NCBI GenBank assembly: GCA_038373865.1
Contig: JAXGGA010005500.1
Coordinates: forward strand, 1 to 64,000
Source: Uloborus plumipes
Taxonomy: Eukaryota > Arthropoda > Arachnida > Araneae > Uloboridae
DNA: 64,000 nucleotides
Reading direction: 5' to 3'
In this document: piece after piece, positions 43,477 to 56,743 of the stretch
How the letters are laid out: every line of letters starts with the position of its first letter
Numbering within the stretch: the stretch's first letter is position 1
The notes under the pieces: model-generated
The model's input: only the letters and a program-made list of their open reading frames with translations
The model's database searches: none
What the model was told of the DNA's origin: nothing
Translations under genes and position numbers: made by a program

Positions 43477-46400
43477 TATAGAAGGGCAGAAAAAGAAAAA
43501 GAGAGAGAGGGAGCAGGAGACGGTGAGTATTCTAATAAAATTACCATAGTTGATTGCAAGGGTATGTAGATATAATATAAAGGTATACATTATATACATG
43601 TATATGATTATCAGGCGTAGGGGTGGACATCCCCGCCAATGGCGCAAATCCCCCCCCCCCTAGATAAAAATTTTCACAACCCTCTTGTCCTTTTACTTCT
43701 ATTTTTACCCCTCTTTTTATTTTATTTATTTTTTTAATTGTTGTTTCACTTTTTTTAAATAGTTTTTATTTATTTTTTTAAGTTATAACTAATATTTTTT
43801 ATGTATGATTATTTTTTTATAGCTCGAATTATGTGCAGAATAGAATTGCTTTTTTTCCATTCCAGATATTCCACACACGCACACACAAAAATGAAATAAA
43901 TAAATAAAAAAATAAAGAAATAATTTAAAGTAAAAACATAAATTCATAAATATTTTAAATAAATAATTAAATTAGTTTAGAAAATCCCCCCCCCCCAAAA
44001 AAAAAATTTGATGGCGCAACTTACACCATAATCCCCCCTCCCTTGATGATAAGAATCGATTTTTAAATAGCGCTTTGACTTTTATATCCGGCATTGAATT
44101 TTCAATGAATTTTCATTAACCGTAAGAGTGGGGTTCTGAGAACCTCTCGTGTTGAATGATTCCTTGAAAATCTCGGTGATATGAGACGATGAGTTTTCTC
44201 TGTGGAGCGAATGAACAGCTAAAAAAAAGTAATGCAAAAATATGTTCTTAAATGAATTGGCTTTAATAACTTCTTATACAATTTCCAAAAAAAAAGGGGG
44301 GGGGCAGCTTCATGTATACCATCACTCCTGTCGCTGTAGTGTAACACACAGCATGATGCTAAACCTAGACGAATTTTAACCCATAAAAGGGGGGGGGGAG
44401 GACAGAAGCAAAAATTAAAATTCAGGATTTTTTTTCCTTATTTGTCCATATTATTTCTTGTTATGGACCAAGCTCAAAAAAAAAAGTTGTAAAGCAATCT
44501 TTTTTTTTTTTTTTTAATTCCAAAGACTGCTCAAAAGATATTGTGCGAAAAATAATGACTTTCTATTCTCTTTTTAATCCTTATTTTTGTTTTGTGTTAG
44601 GTTTGTCTTTTTTCTCAACGTTGAAAATAAATAAATAAATAACTTAAGCGCTATTAAAAGTTTCGATACTTCCCAATAGATGGCGCCAAAAATGCAACAT
44701 GAGAATAACTTTAGAGAGGGCTGTGATAATTTTGAAACAATATAACAAGCAATACAATTTGCATGATGATGTGAAGCTGTGTTTTCAGTCCGTATACTTG
44801 AAATTAAAACTTGTTCCAAATTTTTAATTCAAGACACTTTTTAATTGAAATTATTGCATAAAAACTTATATTATTTTTTATTATTATTTGTGCTGATACC
44901 AAAAAAGGTTCTAAAGTTCTTTTTATCGTAATTATTAATTATTATGGCTTTTCTATAAAATAATAGTACTACAATGTGCAAAAAATACTTCACACTTTTT
45001 ATTATCAAAAGTTGAAGCATTTTTAAATATTTTAAGTTAAAATATGTTATTTGAAATCCAAGGCATATTTGAGATATTGTGGGAGAGATTCAAAGGTTAA
45101 GGTCCCTTTTGTGCCAGTTAAGTAGTTTATACTGCTTATTTAAAACTCTGCTTTCTTCAAGGGGCTATGAAATTCTTCAAATCAATCGTTCTGAAAGTAA
45201 ATAAAAAAAGCGAATTAATAATGCTTTTTGAAAGTAAAAAATACGCTGTAATAAATTCGTGAAAATACTGAACAAGTTAAATTAAAATCACCGCCTTCAT
45301 CATTCAATAGCTCAAAATGAATCAAAGTGATAAAAGATATAAAATTCACTTTGACATGAAAATTAACTGTTATTTCATTTTATTTTCTTCCAATCTCAAA
45401 AGCTAAAGCATCTTTAGGTCAAAAAGTGCACTTTTATTTTTCAGAAGTAATGTCGTTGCAAAATTAGTAGATATATGTGTTGCAAATTTTTATGAATTCC
45501 TTTGCATTTTTTGGGGGAGGCGGGGGGGGGGGATAATATCAAACAAGTAAAAAAAGGGGAAAGGAACAATGCACAAAATTTGCCTTTGTTTAATGTTAAT
45601 ATGCTGTTTTGGTTTTAATAAAACTAGTAATTACTTTATTTCTCATAACAACAATTATTAACAGCACTTACGCGAAAACCTAAATGCATGTGAGAAAATA
45701 ACGTTTTATGGATCTTCTAACTTTTGGTGCAATGGAGGGGCAAAAAAAAAAGTAAGCAAGGGCATATTCAAATTAATCTTTCGTTTTAGTTTAAACAGTT
45801 CGTAAGAAAAGTGTTGAAGAAAATAATTCATGTTGTATTTTATGTGAAGCATTTTTCCAACTCAAAGAAAGAAGTAATGGTAATTTAATTATTATTTCGT
45901 AAATTTAACAAAAAAAAATGTCATTTTAGTTTCTCAAAACTAATGATTTTTTTTCATTAAAGTATTGATTATTTCTGTACAAAATATCTTCTTCCGGATT
46001 CGAGTTTTTTACAACTATTAGGTAGTAGTATTTTAAATAATAAAATTTTAGAAAAAAAGACTTCTATTTTATGAGCAAAATTATGTTGAATTCTTATTTA
46101 ATAATTCAAAAAAAAACATTGGCCTATTCTTCAATAAGATCAATAGGAAGAAGAGTAGAAAAGTATTAGTAAAGCCGCTTTAGTATTGTTCTTAAAGTAG
46201 TAAATAGAAAGTTTTAAAAATATAAAGAAGGGGGAAAAACAGGAAATATATTTAAAAAGTTTTGGAATTTCCAATCTCAAAAGTGCGCAAAAATTTTAGA
46301 AATAGAAAATAGTTTTCTTCACCCACAATAGATGGCGCTATAGCGGTATTAGCTTTCAATCAAAATTATTCTTGAGAATTTAATAGTAATTAGTAAAACA

Positions 46401-46881
46401 TTTTGACCACTTAATTATTTTGTATAAATATGCCCAAAATATATTCGTTCAGGGATTTCACTAACATTTTATCTTTTCCAAAACCAAAAATCGGAACAGC
46501 TTATTTGAGCAAGTTCCAAGGCATTTTTGCATAAACAATAGAAAAAGAAAAAAAAAACGGAAACTACTCACGACCCACTCTCTGAGAGGTAATTATCTTT
46601 TCAAAATTGCAATTGTTGAAACCGTAACAGGTATGGTTAAGTATGTACATGAAAAAAGAAAGCAAGACCATATTTCAAATAGCAGTGCATGAAGATTTGA
46701 GTAACTGTTCCAAAAGCTCTTTCTTTTGAGGGCAAAAAAAAGAGCAAAAAAAGTATGATAATCAAGAGTTGAAGCTGTTGAAATAACCCAGAAAATACGA
46801 GCTGTTGTAATTATAGCCATCTACTAAAAATGGAAGTGAAATATTTGGGTATTTATTTTAACTCTGTCTACCAATGAATGT
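43477..46881. other. 3.4 kb AT-rich stretch, no gene recognised
   Basis: It contains several C/G homopolymer runs (43650-43660, 43987-43996, 44300-44306, 44392-44399, 45525-45532) and poly-T at 44500-44515. No conserved frame, RNA or bounded repeat was recognised. Confidence 0.5.
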
Positions 46882-46954
46882 GTCCGTGTGGCCTAATGGA
46901 TAAGGCGTCTGACTTCGAATCAGAAGATTGCAGGTTCGAGTCCTGTCACGGACG
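46882..46954 (+). tRNA. tRNA-Arg (anticodon TCG)
   Basis: A 73-nt cloverleaf. The acceptor GTCCGTG pairs perfectly with CACGGAC and discriminator G follows. The D arm is GCC-loop-GGC with A-box TGGCCTAATGG. The anticodon stem is TCTGA/TCAGA with loop CTTCGAA and anticodon TCG at 46915-46917. The T arm is GCAGG/CCTGT with B-box GGTTCGAGTCC. No intron. It reads CGA codons. All stems are intact, so it is most likely functional. Confidence 0.96.
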
Positions 46955-46965
46955 ATAGTTGGTAC

Positions 46966-47130
46966 TCTTTTTGAACTTTTTACTTGAAACTTGTTACAAT
47001 AAAATTACTCCATTCATTTATTGTTCATTAGGAGATTCAAAATGTTGAACATTACTCAGTTCTCATTCTTTTTTGAACTTTTTACTTGAAACTTGTTACA
47101 ATAAAATTACTCCATTCATTTAGTTCATTA
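46966..47130. repeat. Tandem duplication just downstream of the tRNA
   Basis: A block from CTTTTTGAACTTTTTACTTG to CATTTA is present at about 46966-47020 and 47072-47125 (period about 106), with GTTCATTAGGAGATT between. A weaker third echo starts at about 47259. The duplication copies the tRNA terminator. Confidence 0.82.
46968..46972 (+). terminator. RNA polymerase III terminator of the tRNA
   Basis: A TTTTT run 13 bases after the tRNA, the normal Pol III stop. Confidence 0.8.
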
Positions 47131-48113
47131 GGAAAATTGCTAGCAATACAGTAAACGGGTTCATTAAAAAGTTTACGAAAATAAATGTGTTATTTTTTTT
47201 CCCCTTTAAATATTTTTTTATTTTTATTCAAATATTCTTTAAATTACCCTTTAATTTTGTTCATTAGGAGATTCCAAATGTTCCGTATGAATCACTTCTC
47301 ATTCTTTTTTTGTCAAAAACTGCTAACATATACAACAAAAACATCACACAATTTACGTAAATTTAAATTTTTATTTTTTTCCCCTTTAAATTGTTTTTGA
47401 TTTTTATTCAAATGTTCTATTTCTTTTCTTTCTTTCTTTCGTCAAATCGAGGTCGCTAATCTAGCCATATCGTTAAAAACTTGACCCTTATCGAATGGGC
47501 TAGTGGGAAAATATGTGATCTTTACTCGTTTTTTGTTCGTGGGTACAATTTCATTTATAGCAAGTTCCATACTAATTATTCTTGAAATTTGCTTGATTTC
47601 CATTTCCAATAATAATAATAATAATAATTGAAAAATAAATAAAGTTTTTATGCTTCGAATCGCTTGGTCAGCTGTGGGGACACATTCCCTTCTTTCTTCC
47701 TCGTCTCACCGATTCATCATTGTCATCGAAAGAGGGTAATAAATCTGATATTGAGAGAATTCGTGATGTGATAGACGATGCATGTGACATTGACTTCTGA
47801 GAGAATTTCATGAAAAGTATGGTCTTTCTTCATGTATGGGCTGGTCTTCCTTTGGTCTTTCTTCAGCTGTTGTGCAGGAAGATCAGATTGGAAGATCGGG
47901 GGAAGCCCATCTTAGGAGCATAAGACAGAACAAAAAAATTGCAGGAGCGGTTTTAGACAGCTATGAAACTTTTATCGTGAAATATATATGAAAAATAAAA
48001 TGTGTTAAGAGTTGTACGTGAAAAAAAAAATTTTTTTTGATCTTTCTCGGACGGAGTGGGTGGATTTTCTTCCATAAAATATTTTTACAATCATCGAAAC
48101 CAATTTTTCACTA
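47131..48113. other. No gene recognised
   Basis: A (TTTC)n tract near 47423-47440 and (AAT)n near 47608-47628. No gene seen. Confidence 0.5.
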
Positions 48114-48420
48114 CACTGCAAAAAACGAGCTGTCGTTTTCCAATACAATACTGGCAGCCGGGGGTCCAATTTAAAACTGCAAAATGCACAGTAATAAACT
48201 GTAAAACAAGCAATTTTACATTTTATTACTGTAAAGGGAGAAATTTTACAGTTTATTGTACGCAAAATTTAGTGATATTATGCTGTAAAAACAATAGTAT
48301 AATTCTGGCAGCAGAGTTTCCAGATCAAAACTGTAAAATACACGGTGTAATAAACTGTTAAATTTGCAATTTTACAGTTTATTACTGTAAAATTAGCTAT
48401 AAATACGTACTGCAAAAGCA
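48114..48420. mobile_element. Palindromic ACTGTAAA-type MITE (copy 1)
   Basis: It starts CACTGCAAAAAACG after TA. It contains repeated TACAGTTTATTACTGTAAA and TGGCAGC modules shared with 53078-53265, 59532-59850 and 63204-63580. The right end is not well defined. Confidence 0.6.
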
Positions 48421-48787
48421 ACATTCATTTGTTACATTGTTGGTTGGTTATTTTAACCGACTTTTCAATTATTGAAGGGCCATGATTTTAATTTGGTTGG
48501 GGCATAGTGTTGTTTTTAACGGATAAATATCTTCTGAAGGAGCACTGAGCTCAAAAACTTAATATCATTCTTTGCCAGGAGAAAAGACTTGAGGGAATTT
48601 TCGTTTTAAGTTTTTGAAACCTCCCTCTCTCTCTCTTTTTATCCCCCCCTCCCCCTCCCTCCTTCTCCACCCCCAAACACGCGCAGTGCGAGCACGTTTT
48701 TCACTAATTTTTCACTGTGAAAATAAAATAATTTCCGCCTCTCACGTAAGCACACGACAACCTCAAATTATGCTTTTTCATGTTCGT
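48421..48787. other. No gene recognised
   Basis: A pyrimidine-rich (CT)n/C tract at about 48620-48670. Nothing else identified. Confidence 0.45.
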
Positions 48788-50106
48788 TATAGAGTTGGTT
48801 CGGGGAGGTGGACCACTGGAGTAAGTGGGCCACCCCCCTTAAAACTGAAATGCGCATATGATTTTTGTACTGATCATGTTATATTTCATCACAATGATTG
48901 GTTTTGCACACATGGGTTTCATGGAACTTTTTTTTTTTTTTTTGGACCATATAATTTATGTCAAAAAAAATTTCAAAAAAAAATTTTTGGCGAGTTCGAG
49001 CAACATTTTTTAAAGAAATGTTTCAGTGTTAATTTTTATTATTTTTTCTATGTTCATCGAGTTTTTTTTTGTAAAGGTTAACCTAAAGTACACATTGCAA
49101 TAAGAAAATTTTATGCAAAGTATTATTAATGAGTGTTTAAGGATAGGGTCCCACTTAACCCTTGATTTTTCTCAGTTAGGGTAAGTGGGCCCTCTTATAA
49201 AAATGATGATTTCAAAATGAAAAGCAGTTTTGATGAAGCAATTTCTAAGATGAAATGAAAGAGAATGATGCAGACCTAGAAGGAATTAATTCTTTAGCTA
49301 CAAAAACTGCAAAAGCTGTTAACTGTGTGTTTGGGAAACTTGCATAAAAGAAAAACATAAAGTATTATGCAGTTCTAACTTTACAATATAATACAAATGA
49401 AAAAAATACTGCTACATTTGATAGAAAGAATAGAAATAGTTACACTTTTTATTGGTTTGATGTAAGTAATGTTAGAATTATAACTGAGGATGAAATGATA
49501 ATATCTCTCCCTTAACAAACTTCAAACAGACGCTGCGATTAAGTGTTTCCATATTTTTTCAACCTATATATTTTTTCTTATTTGACCAAATTGATCTTAA
49601 TCAACTCTATTATGTTTGTTCAACACTAATTTATGTGTAAAAGCAAAAAATATGCCTAATGGCTTTTAATGAATTCCACAGACACAACTGTTTTGTATTC
49701 TGCTTTATAATTTTCTGTCATACACATTTAAATGTAAGTAGATATCTCGTTAATGGATACCATTTACAAAAAAAAGTTCCTACTAAAATGTTACATATTT
49801 TATCAGGTAGGACATGCAAACCCCTTTTTTCGATATGCTCACTTTAAATATTAATAAATGAGGGGTGGCCCACTTACCCGTTCTTAGGGGGTAAGTGGGT
49901 CACATACGTCATTTTTTAAAGAATACGATACTTTAAAACATTTAAAGCATTTTTTTAGGAAATAATGCTGAACTTGTGTTCATTAATAATGTCCAAGATA
50001 AAATAAGGCAACAAGTTTAAACTTTTTTTGCTTTAAAGCTGTTGTATAAGGCTTTAAAAACGAACTGTTCTAAAAAGGGGACCCACTTACCCTAACCAAC
50101 TCTATA
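48788..50106. mobile_element. 1.3-kb TIR element with GTAAGTGGG motifs (pogo/Tigger-like)
   Basis: The left end TATAGAGTTGGTTCGGGG and the complement of TATAGAGTTGGTTAGGG at the right form TIRs beginning with TA. GTAAGTGGG(C/T)C occurs six times, three on each strand: 48821, 49150 (inverted), 49181, 49867 (inverted), 49891 and 50081 (inverted). A transposase tail relic lies inside. Confidence 0.68.
49261..49515 (+). pseudogene. Transposase C-terminal relic, pogo/Tigger-like
   Basis: Read from 49261: ENDADLEGINSLATKTAKAV, NCVFGKLA, a stop, then NIKYYAVLTLQYNTNEK, NSYTFYWFDVSNVRIITEDE and MIISLP before the stop at 49513. The order KYYxAxVL, YTFxWxDxxDV and IxxLP resembles the C-terminal tail of Tigger-like transposases. 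Only this tail of about 84 residues is left. Confidence 0.5.
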
Positions 50107-50651
50107 TCTATTAGCAACATTATGACAAACATGAAGCAGTATGAGAGAAGTAAGCAGTCAAAGACGCTGCGTACAAAGAAACAGGCCAATTAATCTCTCC
50201 AGCCCGTCGCCAATCATTGTTAACAAAAGTAGATTACAGGAGCATGCAATATATTGGACACACAGGAACAATAAAAGTTTCCACCGCAAACAATATACCA
50301 AGAAAAAAGAAATAATTTTAGTCCTTTGCACTTTTAATTCATAGTAATTACGATAACACTATTGTGAATGTTTTGGGGAAAATGATATTATACGAAGACT
50401 TATATGACATTAGTCTCATTTGAACGGAAAACGGTGGGTTGGGAATTAAGAAAATAATCAAGTAATGAAGTTTAAGGTAAAAAAATAATGAATTATTTTT
50501 AAAAGCCAAGAGCCTAACCCACCCTCTTGATTGGATGCAATTATGGTAGGGCACGAGAGGTCACTGTATTTACCCAAAAATTTTCTTATTTGGCAAATTT
50601 TATAGTATGACTCGGAAAATTCGGTGTAAATCCCCAAACGTCCATTTTCAT
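50107..50651. other. No gene recognised
   Basis: AT-rich; no similarity or bounded repeat seen. Confidence 0.5.
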
Positions 50652-51247
50652 TAGATGTCAGAAGTGATTGCAATACCGGTAACCGAATATCAGTATTCAA
50701 TGAGGTAAAATACCGGTATTTTCGGTATTGCCTGAAAATGATAAATATTTTTTTATTTAGGAATTATTAATGTTACCAATTAGATATCGACTGTTGATTA
50801 AAATGTAAATTTCTTTTTAGATGAGACAGTACCAGAATCAGTATGTGGACGAATTAATAGAATATCACTAAAGAAAAGTAGCAGGGAATATTACAAAATG
50901 ATTTTTTCATCACTATATTGTGTGTGAATGTGAATCACATTTTCGTGTGATTTGCGCACCTTGTTCTTATTTTTTAATTTCCTACATCATTTGCCATTTT
51001 ATAAAGGTTAATTTCAAGTGTAACTACGAATGTATTAATGATTATGAATTATTTATTCCAAGCATCAATTGAATATGTGCTTTGTGATGTTTTGATAAAA
51101 TATGTCTCAACCGTAGAGAATTTTGAGAAAGATTTTCTTGGTAGTACTGCAAACGGCATTTTTTGTCACCAGCATTGGTGCTGTCGCTACGCGGAAATTG
51201 TAAAGTAACTTAAAATTTTGTCTAAAGTAAAAGCACATTGAAATGGA

Positions 51248-51507
51248 AATTGAAGGGCTTGGGAGCTGAAGGGGTAATGTGAAGAAACCGAAATTAGTTG
51301 AAGTTCAAAGTTTTATTGTTGTAATTGTTGCAGCTTTTTTGTTTTCTGGTTTTGTCGTGAAATGAGTATATGAAGTTGGTCGAATGAACATCTGCTTTTT
51401 GATGTACCAAGTTTTAGTTTCTTTTACGTATCCATTTCTTACCATTTGTCCAGAGCGTATTTTCAAAAAATGTAACATGGTCCCTTCATCCTCCATACCC
51501 TTTAATT
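51248..51507. mobile_element. 260-bp MITE, uninterrupted copy
   Basis: The ends AATTGAAGGGCTTGGGAG and the complement of AATTAAAGGGTATGGAGG are TIRs. The same element in inverse orientation lies at about 55280-58970, where it is split by a 3.4-kb foldback. Confidence 0.75.
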
Positions 51508-51774
51508 ATTTTCAGATGTTTAAAAATTATTGTAAAGGATTTTGTAAAAAAATCGAAAACTTATAGAATTGTAGTCGTAAATTTCCAACCCTATTGTTAA
51601 TAAAAAGTAAGCACATATCTATCCGGATTTGTAAGGACAAAAGGGTTGAGGGTGATGTTAATACCGGACAAGAACTGTCGCTCAAAAGTAAATTTCAAGA
51701 AAATACAAATTAAAAAAATATATACAAATAAATAAAATATACTGTGCACAATATAAAAGAAACGTATCTAAAAC

Positions 51775-51921
51775 CTGCCCACAGTGACCGAAAGGTTTGA
51801 AAAGGAAGGACTTTTGAACAATAGGAGGTGTGTGTATCGCGCATTGTTAACAGTATTACCAATCTCAGTGAATTCAGAAAGAATGTTTAAAACTGCAAGA
51901 AATTTTTATGCATTAAAATGA
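51775..51921 (+). pseudogene. hAT transposase C-terminal (dimerisation domain) relic
   Basis: The end reads RCVYRALLTVLPISVNSERM then FKTARNFYALK and a stop at 51919. This is the hAT C-terminal dimerisation signature (LLxxxPxSxxSERxFSxAxN). Upstream domains are not recognisable. Non-functional. Confidence 0.78.
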
Positions 51922-52129
51922 GTTCTGGGCTTATTGGAAATATTATAGATGTATTATGTTTCGTTCTATTGTTAAAAACTATGAAATATGACAATGAAAC
52001 AATTTTTTTTTATCATCTTTGGAGAAACTTTCAATACCGGTGTTAATATCGGTATTTCGCTATCACTTTTTAGAAAAATACCGAATACTGGTATTGCAAT
52101 TTTGGTCCGATATTGCAATCACTAGATGT

Positions 52130-53077
52130 AAGTATAAGTGAATTCTCTTGTTTTATCATTCGATAAAATTTGAAATTTCATTCGGCAAATTGAGGATTTC
52201 GCTCTCCCAAAAAATTTCTGACTTCCCTTAATGCCACCTCGTTGGACCTTTTTCTGGTGCACATGAATGATTTTTACTTTATTTATTTATTTATTTATTT
52301 ATTTATTATTATTATTATTATTATTTTTAAAAGTCTTTTACTTCTCATTCATAAAAGTAGTTCTCAGAATTAGTTCTCATTTCAATAAATAGATGGCGGC
52401 ACATTCGAGTATTTTGGTTCGTTTCTGAACAATTTGCCGAGAGGCTGTCAAATACTACAGCCATATATGACTAAAATTGCAAATTTAACAATTTAATACG
52501 AATGATTAAAATCTACCATTTTGTTCATAGTAGTTACAAATTTAAAATTATTTTCCTACCAATTTGGTCAATTCGGTATTGCAAATAGATCTTGGTGCAA
52601 TCAACTTTGTTTAAACTGAAGTTTGGGATATTGAATTCGGAAAATTATATTCTTGTAAATCTCATTTTCTGTAATGTTATTAATTTTTAATTCAACTGGT
52701 TAAGAAAAAAAGGGGTGGGATAAAAAAAAGCTTTTTTCCTACATTGTGCAGACGAAACAGACTGCTGTCTGTTTTGTGAAAACAGGGATGAAGAAAAAGC
52801 AATTAATAATTACAGGAAATTACGAAATGAATGTTAATCCAATTGTGTGAAAGAAATTCTGTTAGTTTAAGTTATACAGAGCTCAAAATTTGCAAGATTC
52901 ATGCGTTAAAAAAGAAGGTATGAAGAAATTCGAAAGCTTTTCAAAAAGTACACGAATAGGAGAGAGTTGAGCAAAATGTTTCGTTTTTTAACAAAACTTA
53001 AAATTTGTTTGAAAACTTGGTTCTAGAATTAATATCCCGAGGAAAAACCTAGTATTATATGTTCCTTTGATATACCG
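52130..53077. other. No gene recognised; (TTTA)n/(TTA)n tract
   Basis: A simple repeat at 52279-52327. The remainder shows no gene. Confidence 0.5.
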
Positions 53078-53265
53078 CACTGCAAAAAATAGATGTTTTT
53101 ACAGTATAATACAGCAATTTTACAGTAATTTTACCGTAATAAACTGTAAAATAGCTAGTTTCACAGTTTATTACTGTGCTTTTGCAGTTTTAAACTGGAA
53201 CCTCTGCTGCCGGTATTGTAATGTAAAAACAACAGTTTTTTTTTTTTTTTTTTTTTTTTGCAGTG
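53078..53265. mobile_element. Palindromic ACTGTAAA-type MITE (copy 2, short)
   Basis: It begins CACTGCAAAAAAT and ends TTTTGCAGTG, with ACTGTAAAATAGC and CAGTTTATTACTGTG between and a 23-base T run before the right end. About half the length of copy 4. Confidence 0.72.
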
Positions 53266-54060
53266 TGACCATTTTTTAGAATCTATTTCGTAAATTTTTT
53301 AATTTTATAGCAAATTAATTTTACAGTAAATAAAACCGTAAAGGAAGAACTAGCCCCCGGCTTAGGGCAAATTGTTCCGTAGATGGGACAAAATGTTCCG
53401 AGATTAATAAGACGAGGAATAATGATGCTGATTTCGAATTTAAGGATGTTGCAAGATGATGAACAACTGATTAAAAACATAATTCGAAAAAAAGATTGGT
53501 TGATATTAGATGGGATTTATTTAAGGACTACAACAATATCGTTCAAATAATCATTCGTTTTCTCTTACCTACTACAACTTTTTTTTTCCTTTGTTTTTGC
53601 TCTCTATCATTAATCATTTGTTCATAAAGATTCAATGGCTAGTCTTTAAGCACAAATACACATAATAATTAACTCCTAATAAATAGTAGATTATAACACA
53701 TTTTTATGCTAAAATAATGTAAGATCAGTAATTAACAGCTTCAGCAGCTATTAAACGAATTGGTTCAGTCTTCAGTTATAACAGGGAGTCATCTAGAATT
53801 TTAAATACGATCTTCCAAAAATACCAATTTATATCAAAGTATGAAATATATTTCGATATACTTTGATTTTCAAACTATTCGACATAGTTTGATCTTCGAA
53901 AATTTCACATTTAATGTCCATCTATCGGAGACTGAATATTTCTGGATTTGTTTTTGGTGAAAGTGTACCTTCTCGTTTTTGGCCTTTCACAGTAACATAT
54001 CTAAACATATAATATTTACTTTTTGGGTATTTAGTTACTGCATCGCTGGGTACAGATGAA
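53266..54060. other. No gene recognised
   Basis: Near 53360-53410 the words TTGTTCCG and ATGTTCCG recur, echoing the following element; a paired end was not established. Confidence 0.4.
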
Positions 54061-54472
54061 TAGGGGAAAGCCATTCCTTTGGGCTAGTCACTATTTTTTT
54101 CTGGGACAAGTTGTTCCGCTGAACAACGTGTTATAGGTATCGAAACATAAATGGTTTCAGCATAGGATATTAGGGTGCACAATCTATCTTCACATAAAAA
54201 TGCCAAAAAGCTTAACACTGACTATTAAATTTCGGGCTAAAGACCAAAAGCACCAAAAACAAAAAAAAAAAAAAAACTTCCGTAGGTTAGTTATGCACGT
54301 GCTCGGCTTTTGATAGACCGGACGCCACTGGACTGGCTAAAATGGCTGCCATTTGTGCGCTGTAACATTCTATTTCACGACGTATTGACAAAATACATTT
54401 ATCTTTTTTCTTAGCTGGTCTATTCCAAAGGGAACAAGTTACCTGCGGAACTCTTGACCCCGCTCTCCCCTA
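54061..54472. mobile_element. Small TIR element, TAGGGGA ends
   Basis: The ends TAGGGGAAAGC and the complement of TAGGGGAGAGC are short inverted repeats, with GACAAGTTGTTCC and GGAACAAGTTACC just inside. The terminal style resembles the Tigger-like element at 61641. Confidence 0.5.
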
Positions 54473-55010
54473 CTTATAAGCAGTTAAAACAAGAAAAAAT
54501 AAAACTAATTTTGGCAAACATAAAACGGAAAAACTTGAGTTTGGGAAAATTTTCAAACTCGTGTTAAAGCACTGCCACTTTTTTTTTTTTTTTTTTCAAA
54601 TAAAGATGGAAGCTTTGATCTTTAACTGTACGTCGGGTTAGATATGGGGTTTTAAAAAAATATTGAATATTGTCACTCTTTCGAGTGGTATGAAAAAAAA
54701 AAACGGAACAATTTGTGGACTTTATACTGGCAGTTTTAATGAAGAAATTAGTGACTGGAATAGAGCGAAGTTTCGAAAAACTCAAGATGCGAAGAACTCA
54801 CGCAATGAGATAACTGGAACAAATTGCATCGAAAGCAAAAAAATCTGCTCTTTCAAATGACACTTAACTCAAATGACACATCAATGTGTGCAAATAATTT
54901 TAAAGCCCTATGTTCGGGAATTGGTGTGATAACTGTGTTTTTATTGGAATTTAAAAAAAAAAGAACTTCGAATAAAACACTATTCGAATCCTTTCTGGAA
55001 TTAGAAGAAA
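54473..55010. other. No gene recognised
   Basis: Poly-T at 54580-54597; otherwise featureless. Confidence 0.45.
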
Positions 55011-56743
55011 TACAGTGAACTCTCACTTATACGACGGCCCAAGGGAGCAACAGAAAAAGACGCATAAGTGAGAAAGACGTATAAGCGAACAAGCCTATTT
55101 AAAGAACTAAAACGCAACACATTTTCTAATGAGAGAATGAATAAGAATGTTTCTATAAGAAAGGGACATATTACTTCGGTTTGGCAATTACTGTAACGTA
55201 GCTATAACAATAAAGAGAAAACAAAAATTGCAGCCTACCTAATTACAAACTGTTCCCTTTAAACCGATGCATAATAGATAATTGAAGGGCTTGGGGGATG
55301 AAGGGGCTATGTTACATTTTAAAAAATGAACACTCTGGACAATGGTAAGCAATAATGGATACAGGTAAGCAAATAAAACTTGGCACATCAAAAAGTAGAT
55401 GTCATTAGAGGGTCATTTCATTTTAAATCAACAAATGGGGTGCGCATCACCATTTTTGATTTTGATGAAAATTTGCATGTGTATTCCTTTTACTTCCCAG
55501 AGCTCAAAATAGTGTTCATTTTATTTTTAAAAAATTTACCCTTTGATATATGGGCCAGTATTGTTGTTGGCAACAGCGAAAATCGGGCGTTTTGATGCTT
55601 TGTCTTGTGAACTATAACTTTTTTTCTATCAAAAATTTTGAGCTCAAATATAGCTCATTGGAAAGCTAAGAAAAAGATCTTTTTATATATGCTATCAATA
55701 AATTTCAGATTTAAAAAAAATATTTATTTTTTCAAGGTCAAAGTTCACGACGAAAATGACATTTTTTACTACTTTCGAACATTAAAAAACCCATGAAGGG
55801 TTCAAAGTAACAAGCCGATTTTTTCATCATATATTCATAGTCATGGTTACTTACTGTATAAAAAAAATTGGCTTGTTACTCCACCCCCTTTATGAGATAT
55901 GCCCCCCAAAGTTGTAAATTTTTTAAAAAATCCAATTTTCAACGCTAAAAAAATGCATGTGGGGGGCAAGATAAAAAATTTTTTATTTGTGGTATTTTAA
56001 GTACTTTTTACCAGCTTTCTAATAAAACAAAAGTTGCTTTGTTATTCAAAGGCGTTTGGCAGATATAAGGGACTGAACTTTCAAAAAATTGCACAAAAAC
56101 AACACGATTATTTTCATTTTTTTAAATCTTTTTTTTTTATTTAAATGTAATTATATACCTTATTCTTTGCCTTAAATGCTAAAAAAAGACTAAGAAGAGC
56201 AATGAAGAAACATATTTAAAGTTTAATAAGATAATTTAATATTTTTAACACCTGGGAATATAGAATACCACTAAACTTGTCTGATTTTTAAACATCTGAT
56301 TGCTACCTACAACAGGACTGAGCATTTCTCAACTTGTCCAGGTTTGTTCATACCATGTGGTCATCCTTGTTCTGGCTTGCTCTCACATGTGTATCTTAGT
56401 TGTCTTTCAAATTCTGAAAGAAGTAGGTTGTTGAGCTAGTGTTTCTGCTGTAAAATCTTGTGAAGCTGATGTGATTTCTTTTCATTTCAAGTTCATTCAT
56501 ATTCACAGAATGTTTTGTTAAAGGTAAAAGAAGAAATTCTTTAGAATCCTTAAATATAAATTTAAATTTGTCTTTCTACATGTAAACTGTGAATAAGTTA
56601 TGGATAACCCTAAATGCTCCATAGGAGTTTTTGAGAATGATGATTGTAATATTTTAAGTTACAGTAGGCAGTCTACAGTGTACTATAAATAGTATTTCTG
56701 AGTACAGTGATGATGATAAAACTTTACTGCACCTGAGAACTGG

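Larger units (their letters stand above)
50659..52122 (+). mobile_element. Decayed hAT element
   Basis: The left end CAGAAGTGATTGCAATACC and right end (ATTGCAATCAC) are imperfect TIRs. They are flanked by TTAGATGT (50651-50658) and CTAGATGT (52122-52129), an 8-bp duplication with one mismatch. GGTATT/AATACC motifs crowd both ends. A hAT dimerisation-domain relic lies inside, supporting the assignment. Confidence 0.75.

Noticed and set aside
48614..49081. 155-codon + strand frame
   Set aside because: It starts in a CT-rich tract and runs across the left border of a TIR element into T-rich DNA; low-complexity composition, no motif.
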